A stretch of 64,000 nt of DNA from Leucobacter chromiiresistens (GTDB taxonomy: Bacteria > Actinomycetota > Actinomycetes > Actinomycetales > Microbacteriaceae): assembly GCF_001477055.1 (NCBI RefSeq), contig NZ_LDRK01000015.1:1-64000 (forward strand), read 5' to 3'. Below are positions 47,640 through 56,941 of this stretch, in pieces. The translations under genes and the position numbers were made by a program. Position 1 is the first letter of the stretch, and each line of letters opens with the position of its first letter. The notes below the pieces were generated by a model, which was not told where the DNA came from, made no database searches, and saw nothing but the letters and a program-made list of their open reading frames with translations.

Positions 47640-49253
47640 ATGAAGAAGCAGAACGCAGACGATGCAGTGATCGCCATCGAGGACGCCGTCGGGGAAGACG
47701 CACTCGATCGCGCAGCCACGACCCCGGGCACGACCTCCCCGGCGAACTCCGACCCCGCTCCTGCGGACCCCCTCGACCGGGTGCTCGCCCGTGCCGCGGG
47801 CGCCGGCTCGGCGACCGTGATCCGCGATCTGACGAGCGGCGCGCAGGCGCTCGGCGACGCAGACCACGACCGGCTCGAGGGCGATCTCGACGCGATCCGC
47901 ATGGAGCGCGAGGATCGCGCCTCGCTGAAGCGCGTCGTCGGGCTCTCGACCGAGCTCGAAGACGTGACCGAGGTGGAGTACCGGCAGCTGCGACTCGAGA
48001 ACGTCGTGCTCATCGGCGTCTACTCGCAGCGGAGCGCCGAGGACGCGGAGAACTCGTTGCGCGAGCTCTCCGCGCTCGCGGAGACCGCGGGCGCGCGCGT
48101 GCTCGACGGCCTCCTGCAGCGGCGTGCGCACCCCGACCCGGCGACGTACCTGGGCAAGGGAAAGGCGCAGGAGCTCGCCGAGCTCGTGGCCGCGGTGGGG
48201 GCCGACACGGTGATCGCCGATACCGAGCTCGCGCCGAGCCAGCGCCGCGCGCTGGAGGACGTGGTGAAGGTGAAGGTGATCGACCGCACGGCCGTGATCC
48301 TCGACATCTTCAGCCAGCACGCGAAGAGCCGCGAGGGCAAGGCGCAGGTGGAGCTCGCGCAGCTGCAGTACCTGCTGCCGCGCCTCCGCGGCTGGGGCGA
48401 GTCCATGTCGCGTCAGGCGGGCGGCCAGGTCGGCTCGGGCGGCGCGGGGATGGGATCGCGCGGCCCCGGTGAGACGAAGATGGAGCTCGACCGCCGGAAG
48501 ATCCACATCCGCATGTCGAAGCTGCGCAAGCAGATCGCCGGCTTCGCTCCGGCGCGCGAGGCGAAGCGCGCGAACCGCAAGCGCGGGGAGGTGCCCTCGG
48601 TTGCGATCGCCGGGTACACGAACGCCGGCAAGTCGAGTCTGCTGAACCGCCTCACGGGCACGCAGGAGCTGGTGCAGAACCAGCTGTTCGCAACGCTCGA
48701 CACGGCGATCCGGCACGGCGAGACCGAGGACGGGCGCCGCTTCACGTACGCCGACACGGTCGGCTTCGTGCGCAACCTGCCGCATCAGCTGGTCGAGGCG
48801 TTCCGCTCGACGTTCGAGGAGGTGGGCGACGCGTCGGTGATCCTGCACGTCGTCGACGGCTCCCACCCGGATCCGGAGGCGCAGCTGCGCACGGTGCGCG
48901 ACGTGATCGCCGAGGTCGAGGCGCAGGACATCACGGAGCTGGTGGCGTTCAACAAGGCTGATCTGCTCGACGATTCGCAGCGGCTGGTGCTGCACGGCCT
49001 CGTACCCGATGCCGTGTTCGTCTCGGCGCGCACGGGGGAGGGCATCGAGGAGCTGAAGCGCCGGATCGACGCCGCGCTGCCGGTGCCGGATCGCGAGATC
49101 ACGGTCGTGGTGCCGTACGACCGCGGCGAGCTCGTCGCAGAGCTCCACGAGCGCAACCGTGTATTGGAGACGGAGTACGTGGAGACGGGTACGCGAGTGC
49201 GGGCGTACGTCACGGCGGAGACGGCGTCGAAGCTGGAGCAATACCTGTCATAA
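47640..49253 (+). CDS. hflX: Ribosome-associated GTPase HflX
   Basis: HflX splits and rescues stalled 70S ribosomes. The 537-residue protein has a long acidic N-terminal extension and then the HflX domain (ERRAEDAENSLRELSALAETAG-like region, followed by TYLGKGKAQEL). The glycine-rich GGQVGSGGAGMGSRGPGETK linker and G-domain motifs GYTNAGKSS (G1), DTVGF (G3) and FNKADL (G4) follow. The miaB-miaA-dapF-hflX order is conserved in actinobacteria. The near-leaderless TAGACT sets the start at 47640. Confidence 0.95.
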   Translation: MKKQNADDAVIAIEDAVGEDALDRAATTPGTTSPANSDPAPADPLDRVLARAAGAGSATVIRDLTSGAQALGDADHDRLEGDLDAIRMEREDRASLKRVVGLSTELEDVTEVEYRQLRLENVVLIGVYSQRSAEDAENSLRELSALAETAGARVLDGLLQRRAHPDPATYLGKGKAQELAELVAAVGADTVIADTELAPSQRRALEDVVKVKVIDRTAVILDIFSQHAKSREGKAQVELAQLQYLLPRLRGWGESMSRQAGGQVGSGGAGMGSRGPGETKMELDRRKIHIRMSKLRKQIAGFAPAREAKRANRKRGEVPSVAIAGYTNAGKSSLLNRLTGTQELVQNQLFATLDTAIRHGETEDGRRFTYADTVGFVRNLPHQLVEAFRSTFEEVGDASVILHVVDGSHPDPEAQLRTVRDVIAEVEAQDITELVAFNKADLLDDSQRLVLHGLVPDAVFVSARTGEGIEELKRRIDAALPVPDREITVVVPYDRGELVAELHERNRVLETEYVETGTRVRAYVTAETASKLEQYLS

Positions 49254-49383
49254 GCAGTGCGAGGGTGTCCGGGTAACAGGGAGCAACATCGCACCGCGCA
49301 TGCGCCTCCGCTGGATACCTTGGGGGAGTTCCACGGGGAGCAGCGCCTGCTGCGATCCTTGAGTTCCCACGAAAAGGACGGCC

Positions 49384-51705
49384 ATGACCGCAACGACGCA
49401 TCTGCCCACCGCGACGATTCTCGGATACCCGCGACTCGGGCGCCGCCGCGAGCTGAAGCGGGCGATCGAATCCTACTGGAAGGGGCAGAGCGACGAGGCG
49501 GCTCTGCAGCAGACCGCGCGCGAACTGCGCGCGAGCACCCGCGCGCACCTCGTCGAGCTCGGCCTCCCGGCGGCGGGCGGCGCGGTGCCCGAGAGCTTCA
49601 GCTTCTACGACCAGGTGCTCGACGCGACGCTGGCGCTCGGCGCCGTTCCGCAGCGCTTCGCCGACATCGCCGGCAGCGATCTCGTCACCTACTTCGCGCT
49701 CGCTCGCGGCGACCGCGACCACCAGCCGCTCGAGATGACCAAGTGGTTCGACACGAACTACCACTACAGCGTGCCCGAGATCGACGAGCGCACCCCGTTC
49801 GCGGCGAATCCCGCTCAGCTCGTCGCCCAGCTCGCCGAGGCCGCCGAGCAGGGCATCGCATCGCGCCCCGTGATCGTCGGACCGGTCACCTACCTGCTGC
49901 TCGCCAAGGCCTCCGACGAAGCCGCTGCCGGTTTCCAGCCGATCGACCGCCTCGACGAGGTCGTCGCCGTGTACGGAGAGCTGCTCTCCGCGCTCGCGGG
50001 TGCGGGCGCGCAGTGGGTGCAGCTCGACGAGCCCGCGCTCGTCTCCGACTCCCTGCCGGTTCCCCGTGAGCAGACGCTGGAACTCGTCGCCCGGGCCTAC
50101 ACGGCGCTCGGCGCGACCGCCGATCGCCCCCGCATCCTGCTGACCGCGCCCTACGGCGACGCCTCGTCGGCGCTCGCGCGGCTCGGCGCGCTGCCGGTCG
50201 AAGCGGTGCAGGCCGACCTCGTGCGCGGCTCGCTCCCCGAGGCCGAGCTCGCCTCTGGCGAGCTCGCCGCGGCCTTCGCCGACACGCAGCTCCTCGCGGG
50301 AGTCGTCGACGGGCGCAACATCTGGAAGACGGATCTGCGCGCGGCGTTCGGCGCGCTCGAGCGCCTGCAGCGCGCCGGCATCGCGACGGCCGCCACCACC
50401 TCCAACAGCCTGCAGCACGTTCCCCACGACGTGCGCGACGAGACCCGGCTCGACGCCGAGCTCGCCTCCTGGCTCGCCTTCGCCGACCAGAAGGTCGAAC
50501 AGGTCGTGATCCTCGCCCGGGGGCTCGCCGAGGGAGCCGCCGCGATCGAGAGCGAGCTCGCCGCGGTCGACGCGATCCTCGCAGCGCGCGCGCAGACCGC
50601 GGGCGTGCGGGTGGACGACGTGCGCACCCGAGTCGACGCCGTCGCGGGGGCGGATCGCGAGCGGGCCGACGAGGAGGAGCGCCGCGCCGCGCAGCAGGCG
50701 CTCGACATCCCCGAGCTCGCCACGACCACGATCGGCTCGTTCCCGCAGACCGCCGAGATCCGTCGCGCGCGCGCCGCGTTCGGTCGCGGCGAGCTCGGGC
50801 AGGAGGAGTACGACGAGTTCCTGCGCGCCGAGATCGCCCGCGTGATCCGCCTGCAGGAGGAGATCGGCCTGGACGTGCTCGTGCACGGCGAGGCCGAGCG
50901 CAACGACATGGTGCAGTACTTCGCGGAGCTGCTCGACGGGTTCGCGGTCACGGAGCACGGCTGGGTGCAGTCGTACGGCACGCGGGCGACGCGCCCGTCG
51001 ATCCTGTGGGGCGACGTCTCCCGCCCGGCGCCCATGACGGTCGCCTGGTCGGCGTACGCCCAGTCGCTCACCGACCGGCCGGTGAAGGGGATGCTCACGG
51101 GCCCCGTCACGATCCTCGCCTGGTCCTTCGTGCGCGACGACCAGCCGCTCGCCGACACGGCGTCGCAGGTCGCCCTCGCCCTGCGCGACGAGATCGACGA
51201 CCTCGTTGATGCGGGCATCCGGATCGTGCAGGTGGACGAGCCGGCGCTCCGCGAGCTGCTGCCCCTCGACGCCGACCGGCAGGCGGCGTACCTCGACTGG
51301 TCGGTGGGCGCATTCCGCCTCGCGACGAGCGGCGCGGCCCCCGGCGTGCAGATCCACACGCACCTCTGCTACTCGGAGTTCGGCGAGATCATCGACGCCG
51401 TCGACGGGCTGGACGCCGACGTCACGAGCATCGAGGCGGCCCGCAGCCGGATGGACGTCGTCGAACCGCTGGGAGCGCACGGGTACTCGCGCGGCATCGG
51501 CCCGGGCGTCTACGACATCCACTCGCCTCGTGTGCCGAGCGTCGAGGAGCAGCAGGAGCTGATCCGGATCGCGGCGGCGCGCATCCCCGGCGAGCAGCTC
51601 TGGGTGAACCCCGACTGCGGCCTCAAGACGCGCGGATACGAGGAGACCGTGGCGAGCCTGACGAACCTGGTGCACGCAGCTCGTGCGGTGCGCGCGGGCG
51701 CGTGA
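49384..51705 (+). CDS. metE: Cobalamin-independent methionine synthase
   Basis: MetE transfers a methyl group from methyl-tetrahydrofolate-triglutamate to homocysteine. The 773-residue length is full. The N-terminal barrel starts TILGYPRLGRRRELKRAIESYW. The C-terminal barrel keeps the zinc ligands HLC (H660, C662) and a late cysteine in NPDCGLKTR. AAAAGGA precedes the ATG. The 130-base upstream region carries no B12 or SAM riboswitch that I can recognise. The stop overlaps the start of the second MetE-like gene, and metF follows, so methyl donor and acceptor enzymes are made together. Confidence 0.97.
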   Translation: MTATTHLPTATILGYPRLGRRRELKRAIESYWKGQSDEAALQQTARELRASTRAHLVELGLPAAGGAVPESFSFYDQVLDATLALGAVPQRFADIAGSDLVTYFALARGDRDHQPLEMTKWFDTNYHYSVPEIDERTPFAANPAQLVAQLAEAAEQGIASRPVIVGPVTYLLLAKASDEAAAGFQPIDRLDEVVAVYGELLSALAGAGAQWVQLDEPALVSDSLPVPREQTLELVARAYTALGATADRPRILLTAPYGDASSALARLGALPVEAVQADLVRGSLPEAELASGELAAAFADTQLLAGVVDGRNIWKTDLRAAFGALERLQRAGIATAATTSNSLQHVPHDVRDETRLDAELASWLAFADQKVEQVVILARGLAEGAAAIESELAAVDAILAARAQTAGVRVDDVRTRVDAVAGADRERADEEERRAAQQALDIPELATTTIGSFPQTAEIRRARAAFGRGELGQEEYDEFLRAEIARVIRLQEEIGLDVLVHGEAERNDMVQYFAELLDGFAVTEHGWVQSYGTRATRPSILWGDVSRPAPMTVAWSAYAQSLTDRPVKGMLTGPVTILAWSFVRDDQPLADTASQVALALRDEIDDLVDAGIRIVQVDEPALRELLPLDADRQAAYLDWSVGAFRLATSGAAPGVQIHTHLCYSEFGEIIDAVDGLDADVTSIEAARSRMDVVEPLGAHGYSRGIGPGVYDIHSPRVPSVEEQQELIRIAAARIPGEQLWVNPDCGLKTRGYEETVASLTNLVHAARAVRAGA

Positions 51706-52910
51706 GCGCGCCCGACGGTCGTGGGGCGGGGGCCGCGGGCGCGACCCCTCCCGCCGGGGGCGGCGGAGCGTGGCGCGACGACGAGCTGCCGACCGAGGCG
51801 GTGGGCAGTCTGCCGCGGCCCGCGAGCCTGCAGCGCGCGGTGCTCGACGCGGAGACCGGCCTGGTCGACGCGGAGACGCTGCGCGACGCGCAGGATCGCG
51901 CCGTGCGCGACACCCTCGCGAGATTCGCGGAGACCGGTTCGCCCCTCGTGAGCGACGGGGAGCAGCGGAGGCAGAGCTTCTCCAGCTACCCGCTCGGCAC
52001 CTCCTTCGCGGGTGACGTGCGCGAGGGCCCGGTGTTCGCGGTGTTCGCCGACGGGCACCATCGCGTGATCCCGAGCCTCGCGCGGGGCCCCTTCCGGTTC
52101 CGCTCGTGGGCGGCGGACGACGTCGCGGCCGCACGGCCGCTCACCCGTCTGCCGCTGAAGCAGGCGGTCGTCTCGCCATCGATGCTGTCGCTCATGGTGC
52201 CCGCGGAGGGACTGGGCGACTACTCCCGCGATGCGTTCCTCGACGACGTCGTAGCCGGGTGCGGCGAGGATATCCGGCGCAGCTTCGCCGCCGGCGCCTC
52301 CCGCGTCAGCATCGATTTCACGGAGGGGCGGCTCGCGCTGCGCCGCGATCTGCGCGCTCCCTGGGCGGGCCCGGAGGCGCTGAGCGGATTCATCGATCTC
52401 ATCAACCGCGTGCTCGCGGAGCTCGCCCCCGAGCACCGCTCCGCAGTGGGCGTCCATACGTGCCCCGGCAACGACCACGACTCGGCGCACAGCGCCGATG
52501 TCGACTACGCCGCGCTGATCCCCGAGCTCTTCCAGATCGAGGCGGGGTACTTCCTGGTGCAGGCCGCGAGCGAGAAGGAGCCGGATCGCGTGGCTCGACT
52601 CGTGGGGCGTCAGCTGCGGCAGCGCGCGCGCACATCGGCGGCGCCGCCGCGCGTGCTGCTCGGCGTCACCGATCCGACCAGCCCGAAGCTCGAGACCGCG
52701 GCGGAGGTGCGGGATCAGCTGGTGCGCGCGGCACGGTTCATCCCGGTCGAGCTGCTCGGCTCGACGGACGACTGCGGGTTCTCCCCGTACCTCATCGACG
52801 AGAAGCCGAAGCACGGATCGCCCGACTTCGCGCGCGATGTGGCGTTCGCGAAGATCGCCGCACGCGTGCGCGGCACGCGTCTCGCGCAGCAGGAGCTGAG
52901 CGGCGCATGA
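51702..52910 (+). CDS. MetE C-terminal-domain-like methyltransferase
   Basis: This 402-residue protein corresponds to the C-terminal catalytic barrel of MetE alone, as in the COG0620 methionine synthase II group. The presumed zinc ligands are kept: H252 and C254 (GVHTCPGNDHD), E280 (QIEAGYF) and C358 (STDDCGFSPY). The N-terminal barrel for polyglutamyl folate is absent, so the methyl donor may differ. The first 24 residues are glycine/alanine-rich. It overlaps metE (GTGA) and metF (ATGA). A true second methionine synthase, or a methyltransferase for another thiol, are both open. Confidence 0.85.
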   Translation: MSAPDGRGAGAAGATPPAGGGGAWRDDELPTEAVGSLPRPASLQRAVLDAETGLVDAETLRDAQDRAVRDTLARFAETGSPLVSDGEQRRQSFSSYPLGTSFAGDVREGPVFAVFADGHHRVIPSLARGPFRFRSWAADDVAAARPLTRLPLKQAVVSPSMLSLMVPAEGLGDYSRDAFLDDVVAGCGEDIRRSFAAGASRVSIDFTEGRLALRRDLRAPWAGPEALSGFIDLINRVLAELAPEHRSAVGVHTCPGNDHDSAHSADVDYAALIPELFQIEAGYFLVQAASEKEPDRVARLVGRQLRQRARTSAAPPRVLLGVTDPTSPKLETAAEVRDQLVRAARFIPVELLGSTDDCGFSPYLIDEKPKHGSPDFARDVAFAKIAARVRGTRLAQQELSGA

Positions 52911-53809
52911 ACTCGTTCCTGCTCCCCGCCCGCGCGGCGACGCGCGCCCGCTTCTCGTTCGAGGTGTTTCCGGCGCGCTCGGGCGCGGCCGCACTCGCTC
53001 TCGGCCACGCCGTGCAGCATCTCTCCGCCGCCGATCCCGACTTCATCTCGGTCACCTACGGTGCGAACGGATCGAACCGCGACGCCTCGCTCGATCTGGT
53101 CGCGTACCTCCGCGACCACACCGATGCGCTTCCGCTCGCGCACCTCACCACCGTGGGGGAGACGCACGAGGCCGTGCGCGCCGCGATCCACGCCATCATG
53201 GACGCGGGCGTGCACGACTTCCTCGCACTGCGCGGCGACCCGCCGCGGGGGCTCGACGAGGGCGATGCACGCGTCGCGGGCTCGATGAGCTCATGGGAGC
53301 TCGTGCGCCTCATCTCCGAGGCGCGGGCCGAGCGCCCGCCGCTGACCAGCGTGGGCCGCACCGCCGTCGCCGCCTACCCGAACGGCCATCCGCTCTCCCG
53401 CTCCCGCTCGGAGGACGTCGACTGGCTCGTCGCGAAGCAGGAGGCGGGCGCGAATCTGGCGATCACGCAGCTCTTCTTCCGGGCCGAGGAGTACCTGTCG
53501 TTCGTCGAGGAGGCGCGCGCGGCGGGGCTCACGATCCCGGTGCTGCCGGGCCTCATGCCGGTCTCCACCAGCGCCCAGCTGCGGAAGGTCGCCTCGCTCG
53601 CCGGCCGGCCCGCGCCCGCGGAGCTCACCCGCGCACTGGACGCGGAGGGCGGCTACGCGCCCGAGCTGGGCGTCGAGCACACGGTCTCGCTGGCCAGGGA
53701 GCTGCTCGACGGGGGTGCCCCATCGGTGCACCTGTACACCTTCAACCGGCACGAGCAGGTGCTCGCAGTGCTGCGGGAGCTCGGCCTGCTCACCCCGGAT
53801 CCGGTGTAG
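52907..53809 (+). CDS. metF: 5,10-methylenetetrahydrofolate reductase
   Basis: MetF reduces methylene-tetrahydrofolate to methyl-tetrahydrofolate using FAD, supplying MetE. The 300-residue barrel shows FSFEVFPARSG, the SVTYGANGSNRD substrate segment, the FLALRGDPPRG flavin motif and VLPGLMPVST. The C-terminal SVHLYTFNRHEQVL is also conserved. It is coupled to the previous gene by ATGA. Its stop codon is only 3 bases from the lipA stop on the other strand. Confidence 0.95.
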   Translation: MNSFLLPARAATRARFSFEVFPARSGAAALALGHAVQHLSAADPDFISVTYGANGSNRDASLDLVAYLRDHTDALPLAHLTTVGETHEAVRAAIHAIMDAGVHDFLALRGDPPRGLDEGDARVAGSMSSWELVRLISEARAERPPLTSVGRTAVAAYPNGHPLSRSRSEDVDWLVAKQEAGANLAITQLFFRAEEYLSFVEEARAAGLTIPVLPGLMPVSTSAQLRKVASLAGRPAPAELTRALDAEGGYAPELGVEHTVSLARELLDGGAPSVHLYTFNRHEQVLAVLRELGLLTPDPV

Positions 53810-53812
53810 CGC

Positions 53813-54778
53813 TCACCGACCCGCGCGGCCGCCCGCGCCGGTCGCCTGCGCCCACAGGCGGCCGGCGCGGTAGGAGGAGCGCACGAGCGGGCCGGCGAGC
53901 ACGCCCGAGAACCCGAGCTCCTCGGCCTCCAGCTGCATCTCCGCGAACTCGTCGGGGTGCACCCAACGGTCGATCGGGTGGTGCAGCGCGGAGGGACGCA
54001 GGTACTGGGTGAGGGTGAGGATACGGCACCCGGCGTCGCGCAGCTGCACCATCGTCTCGGAGATCTCGGCACGGGTCTCGCCCATGCCGAGGATGAGGTT
54101 CGACTTCGTGATCATGCCGGCGTCGCGGGCGCGCTCGATGATGCCGAGCGAGCGCTCGTAGCGGAAGCCCGGGCGGATGCGCCGGAAGATGCGCGGCACC
54201 GTCTCGAGGTTGTGGGCGAATACCTCCGGCGCCGCCGCGAACACCTCGGCGAGGCCCTCGGGGCGGCCGCCGAGGTCGTCCACGAGCACCTCGACCCCGG
54301 CGCCCGGGTTCAGCTCGTGGATCTGGCGAATGGTCTCCGCGTAGAGCCACGCCCCGGTGTCGGGGAGGTCGTCGCGGGTGACCCCGGTGATGGTCGCGTA
54401 CCTCAGCCCCATCGTGCGCACCGACTCCGCGACGCGGCGCGGCTCGTCGCGGTCGAGCGGGAGCGGCTTGCCCGTCGAGATCATGCAGAAGTCGCAGCGA
54501 CGCGTGCAGATCGAGCCGCCGATGAGGAAGGTCGCCTCCCGGTCCTCCCAGCACTCGAACACGTTCGGGCACCCCGCCTCCTGGCACACGGTGTGCAGCC
54601 CCTCGCGCTCGACGAGGTCGCGCACCTCGCGGTATTCGGGGCCGAGCCTCGCGCGCGTCTTGATCCATGCGGGCTTCCGCTCGATCGGCGTCTCGGCGTT
54701 GCGCGCCTCGATGCGGAGGAGCGGTCGACCCTCGGGTGCGGGTCGCGCGCCCGTCGACGGGAGTCGTCGGGCGCTCAC
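53813..54778 (-). CDS. lipA: Lipoyl synthase
   Basis: LipA inserts two sulfurs into the octanoyl chain on lipoyl domains of 2-oxoacid dehydrogenases. The 321-residue radical-SAM enzyme has the auxiliary cluster motif C-x4-C-x5-C (C65, C70, C76 in [14 protein letters not shown]) and the SAM cluster motif C-x3-C-x2-C (C91, C95, C98 in [10 protein letters not shown]). The last serine-containing motif is [11 protein letters not shown]. The GTG start overlaps the lipB stop (GTGA). It converges on metF. Confidence 0.97.
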   Translation of the reverse strand: MSARRLPSTGARPAPEGRPLLRIEARNAETPIERKPAWIKTRARLGPEYREVRDLVEREGLHTVCQEAGCPNVFECWEDREATFLIGGSICTRRCDFCMISTGKPLPLDRDEPRRVAESVRTMGLRYATITGVTRDDLPDTGAWLYAETIRQIHELNPGAGVEVLVDDLGGRPEGLAEVFAAAPEVFAHNLETVPRIFRRIRPGFRYERSLGIIERARDAGMITKSNLILGMGETRAEISETMVQLRDAGCRILTLTQYLRPSALHHPIDRWVHPDEFAEMQLEAEELGFSGVLAGPLVRSSYRAGRLWAQATGAGGRAGR

Positions 54779-55452
54779 GCGACGAGCTCCGCGATCGCGG
54801 CGGCGAGGCGGACCTCGAGGAGCGGGGCGAACTCCGCCGGCGTGATGCGGCGCCCCGCCATCGCGGTCAGCGTCGTCACCCCGGCGTCGCGGATCCCGCA
54901 CGGCACGATCGCGGCGAACGGGGCCAGGTCGTTGCAGCAGTTCACGGCCATGCCGTGCGTGATGATGCCGGCGCGAGCGTGAAGGCCGATCTGGGCGACC
55001 TTCGCCGGCCCCTCCTCGCGCTGCACCCACACCCCGGAACGCCCCTCGACTCGAGTGCCCGTCAGCCCGAGGTCGGACATGGCGGCGATGATCGCGGTCT
55101 CGAGCGCCCGCACGAGATCGACGACGCCGGCCCCACGGCGGAGTCGGATCACGGGATAGCAGACGAGCTGCCCCGGACCGTGCCAGGTGACCCGCCCGCC
55201 GCGGTCCACGGGAACGACGGGGCTCCCATCCGCAGGGTACTCCGCGGGGTCGGAGCGCCGACCGGCCGTGAAGACCGGTTCGTGCTCGAGCATGATGACG
55301 GTTCCGCGGTCTGCTCCGCGTTCGAGTCTCGCAACGGCGCTCGCCTGCAGTGCGAGCCCGCGCGCATAGGGCACCAGATCGGGGGAGAGCCCCGGGACGA
55401 CGGTCGCTGTGGGAAGAAGCTCGGGCGGTGCTGCCGAGGTGATCGCGCTCAT
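54775..55452 (-). CDS. lipB: Octanoyl-ACP:protein octanoyltransferase
   Basis: LipB moves octanoate from acyl carrier protein to lipoyl domains, the step before LipA. The 225-residue enzyme keeps [17 protein letters not shown], the catalytic lysine K151 in KVAQIGLHA and the catalytic cysteine C185 in IVPCGI. TAAGGT lies 6 bases before the ATG on the minus strand, indicating leaderless initiation. It is cotranscribed with lipA. Confidence 0.96.
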   Translation of the reverse strand: MSAITSAAPPELLPTATVVPGLSPDLVPYARGLALQASAVARLERGADRGTVIMLEHEPVFTAGRRSDPAEYPADGSPVVPVDRGGRVTWHGPGQLVCYPVIRLRRGAGVVDLVRALETAIIAAMSDLGLTGTRVEGRSGVWVQREEGPAKVAQIGLHARAGIITHGMAVNCCNDLAPFAAIVPCGIRDAGVTTLTAMAGRRITPAEFAPLLEVRLAAAIAELVA

Positions 55453-55458
55453 GCGACC

Positions 55459-55464
55459 ACCTTA
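55459..55464 (-). promoter_or_regulatory. -10 element of lipB, leaderless layout
   Basis: TAAGGT on the minus strand ends 6 bases before the lipB ATG. Confidence 0.55.
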
Positions 55465-55543
55465 GATGGACTCGGTTCAACAAATCAAACGGCGACCGAG
55501 GAACTGCCCGTCGGTCCGCGTCGACGAGCGGCGGTGCGCGTGC

Positions 55544-56209
55544 TCAGACGGACCGGAACACCGCGACCACGCGGCCGAGCACCTCGGCGTGGTCTCCGAG
55601 GATCGGCTCGAATGCGCTGTTGCGCGGCAGGAGCCAGGTGTGGCCATCGCGCCGTCGGAACACCTTGACGGTGGCCTCGCCGTCGAGCATGGCTGCCACG
55701 ATGTCGCCGTTCTCCGCCTCGCGCTGCTGGCGGATCACCACGAAATCGCCGTCGCAGATCGCGGCGTCGATCATCGAGTCGCCGACCACGCGCAGCATGA
55801 ACAGCTGACCGTCGCCGACGAGGGTGCGGGGGAGCGGCACGATCTCCTCCACCTGCTGATCGGCGGTGATCGGCACGCCCGCGGCGATCTGACCGACGAG
55901 CGGCACGTAGGCGGCCTCCTCGGGGCGCTCGGCCGGTGCTTCGGCGATCGCGGCCGACGTGGAGGCGAGTTCGACCAGGATCTCGAGCGCGCGGGGGCGA
56001 TTCGGGTCGCGCCGGATGTAGCCGCCCAACTCGAGGCGGCTGAGCTGGTGGGTGACGCTCGACAGCGAGGAGAGGCCGACCGCGTCGCCGATCTCGCGCA
56101 TGCTCGGCGGGTACCCGCGGCTCTCGACGGAGCGCGCGATGCACTCGAGGATGGCCTGCTGCTTCTCGCTCAGCGGCTTGGCGGATCGGGGCGCGGCTGC
56201 GTCGCTCAT
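55544..56209 (-). CDS. lexA: SOS repressor LexA
   Basis: LexA represses DNA-damage genes and cleaves itself when RecA is active. The 221-residue protein has an N-terminal winged helix ([20 protein letters not shown] and [19 protein letters not shown]) and a C-terminal S24 protease domain with the Ser-Lys dyad S145 (GDSM) and K182 (TVKVF). The scissile Ala-Gly is A110-G111 in QIAAGVP. AAAGGA precedes the ATG. Candidate promoter elements TTGCCC (56323-56328) and TAAGGT (56299-56304) on the minus strand overlap a LexA box, indicating autoregulation. Confidence 0.97.
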   Translation of the reverse strand: MSDAAAPRSAKPLSEKQQAILECIARSVESRGYPPSMREIGDAVGLSSLSSVTHQLSRLELGGYIRRDPNRPRALEILVELASTSAAIAEAPAERPEEAAYVPLVGQIAAGVPITADQQVEEIVPLPRTLVGDGQLFMLRVVGDSMIDAAICDGDFVVIRQQREAENGDIVAAMLDGEATVKVFRRRDGHTWLLPRNSAFEPILGDHAEVLGRVVAVFRSV

Positions 56210-56324
56210 CGCTGTCCTTTCTAGCCCTGAGGGCGATGCGGAGGGGGCGCGATCCATGAATGTCGGTGGGTGCTGATTCAGTGATCCCGTTGATCGAAAC
56301 CTTAGCCGTGTCGTTCGAACACGG

Positions 56325-56340
56325 GCAAACATACGTTCGA
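56325..56340. promoter_or_regulatory. LexA box 1, over the lexA promoter
   Basis: GCAAACATACGTTCGA has a perfect right half and 4 of 6 matches in the left half of TCGAAC-N4-GTTCGA. It overlaps the lexA -35 candidate. Confidence 0.6.
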
Positions 56341-56356
56341 GTGTCGCCGAAAATAA

Positions 56357-56372
56357 CGGAACATCCGTTCGA
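56357..56372. promoter_or_regulatory. LexA box 2, central
   Basis: CGGAACATCCGTTCGA has a perfect right half and 4 of 6 left-half matches. It lies between the two divergent promoters. Confidence 0.55.
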
Positions 56373-56380
56373 AGAACCGG

Positions 56381-56412
56381 TTGCAGTTTCGAGTCATCGA
56401 ATATATATTCGA
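56381..56412 (+). promoter_or_regulatory. LysM-gene promoter covered by LexA box 3
   Basis: TTGCAG (56381-56386) and TATATT (56404-56409) are 17 bases apart. The 16-base perfect palindrome TCGAATATATATTCGA (56397-56412) has the LexA-box 6-4-6 form with one symmetrical change and covers the -10. Repression by LexA should be direct. Confidence 0.8.
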
Positions 56413-56471
56413 AACAGATGTTCGGTGCGGGCGATGCCCGCAGCGGCCTCGCACGAGAAAGGGATGTCATC

Positions 56472-56876
56472 ATGAGCGCAGCAGCGATTCAGGGCCAGGA
56501 TTCACGGGAGACGAACGACGCCTCGGGCGCACTCCGCCTGACGCGCCGCGGGCGCATCGTGCTCGGCGCCCTCGCGACGGTCCTCGTCGCGGGCGTGCTC
56601 GCCCTCATCGCGTCGCTCGCCGCTCCTGAGGCGATGGCGTCCGGGGAAGGACCGAACGGAGAGCAGTTCGAGTACGTCGTGGTGCAGCCCGGCAGTTCGC
56701 TCTGGTCGCTCGCGAGTGATCTCGACCCCTCCGCCGACCCGCGCGACCTCATCACCGAGATCGTTCAGTTGAATCAGCTCGATGACTCGTCGGTGCAGGC
56801 GGGCGAGGCGATCGCCGTTCCCCTGCGCTACTCCGACAACCCCCTCGTGGTGTCGGGAGACGAACTCGGCGCGTGA
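56472..56876 (+). CDS. LysM-domain membrane protein, likely SOS-induced division regulator
   Basis: The 134-residue protein has one membrane helix ([23 protein letters not shown], about residues 29-52) and an external LysM domain ([20 protein letters not shown] followed by [18 protein letters not shown]). LysM binds peptidoglycan. Position divergent from lexA, with a LexA box over its promoter, matches the SOS-induced cell-division inhibitors of other actinobacteria (ChiZ/Rv2719c in mycobacteria, DivS in corynebacteria). GAAAGGGA precedes the ATG at 56472; an ATG at 56418 lies too close to the expected transcript start. Confidence 0.88.
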   Translation: MSAAAIQGQDSRETNDASGALRLTRRGRIVLGALATVLVAGVLALIASLAAPEAMASGEGPNGEQFEYVVVQPGSSLWSLASDLDPSADPRDLITEIVQLNQLDDSSVQAGEAIAVPLRYSDNPLVVSGDELGA

Positions 56877-56929
56877 GCTCGGAGTGCGAGCGCACGCTCG
56901 GCCGCCCCGCTCGGAGTGCGAGGCGGTCG

Positions 56930-56935
56930 TAGACT
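56930..56935 (+). promoter_or_regulatory. -10 element of hisC, leaderless layout
   Basis: TAGACT ends 6 bases before the hisC GTG, without a ribosome binding site. Confidence 0.6.
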
Positions 56936-56941
56936 TGTCGG

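Noticed and set aside
49254-49383. Possible B12 or SAM riboswitch before metE
   Set aside because: The 130-base region lacks a B12-box-like or SAM-I-like core that I can recognise.
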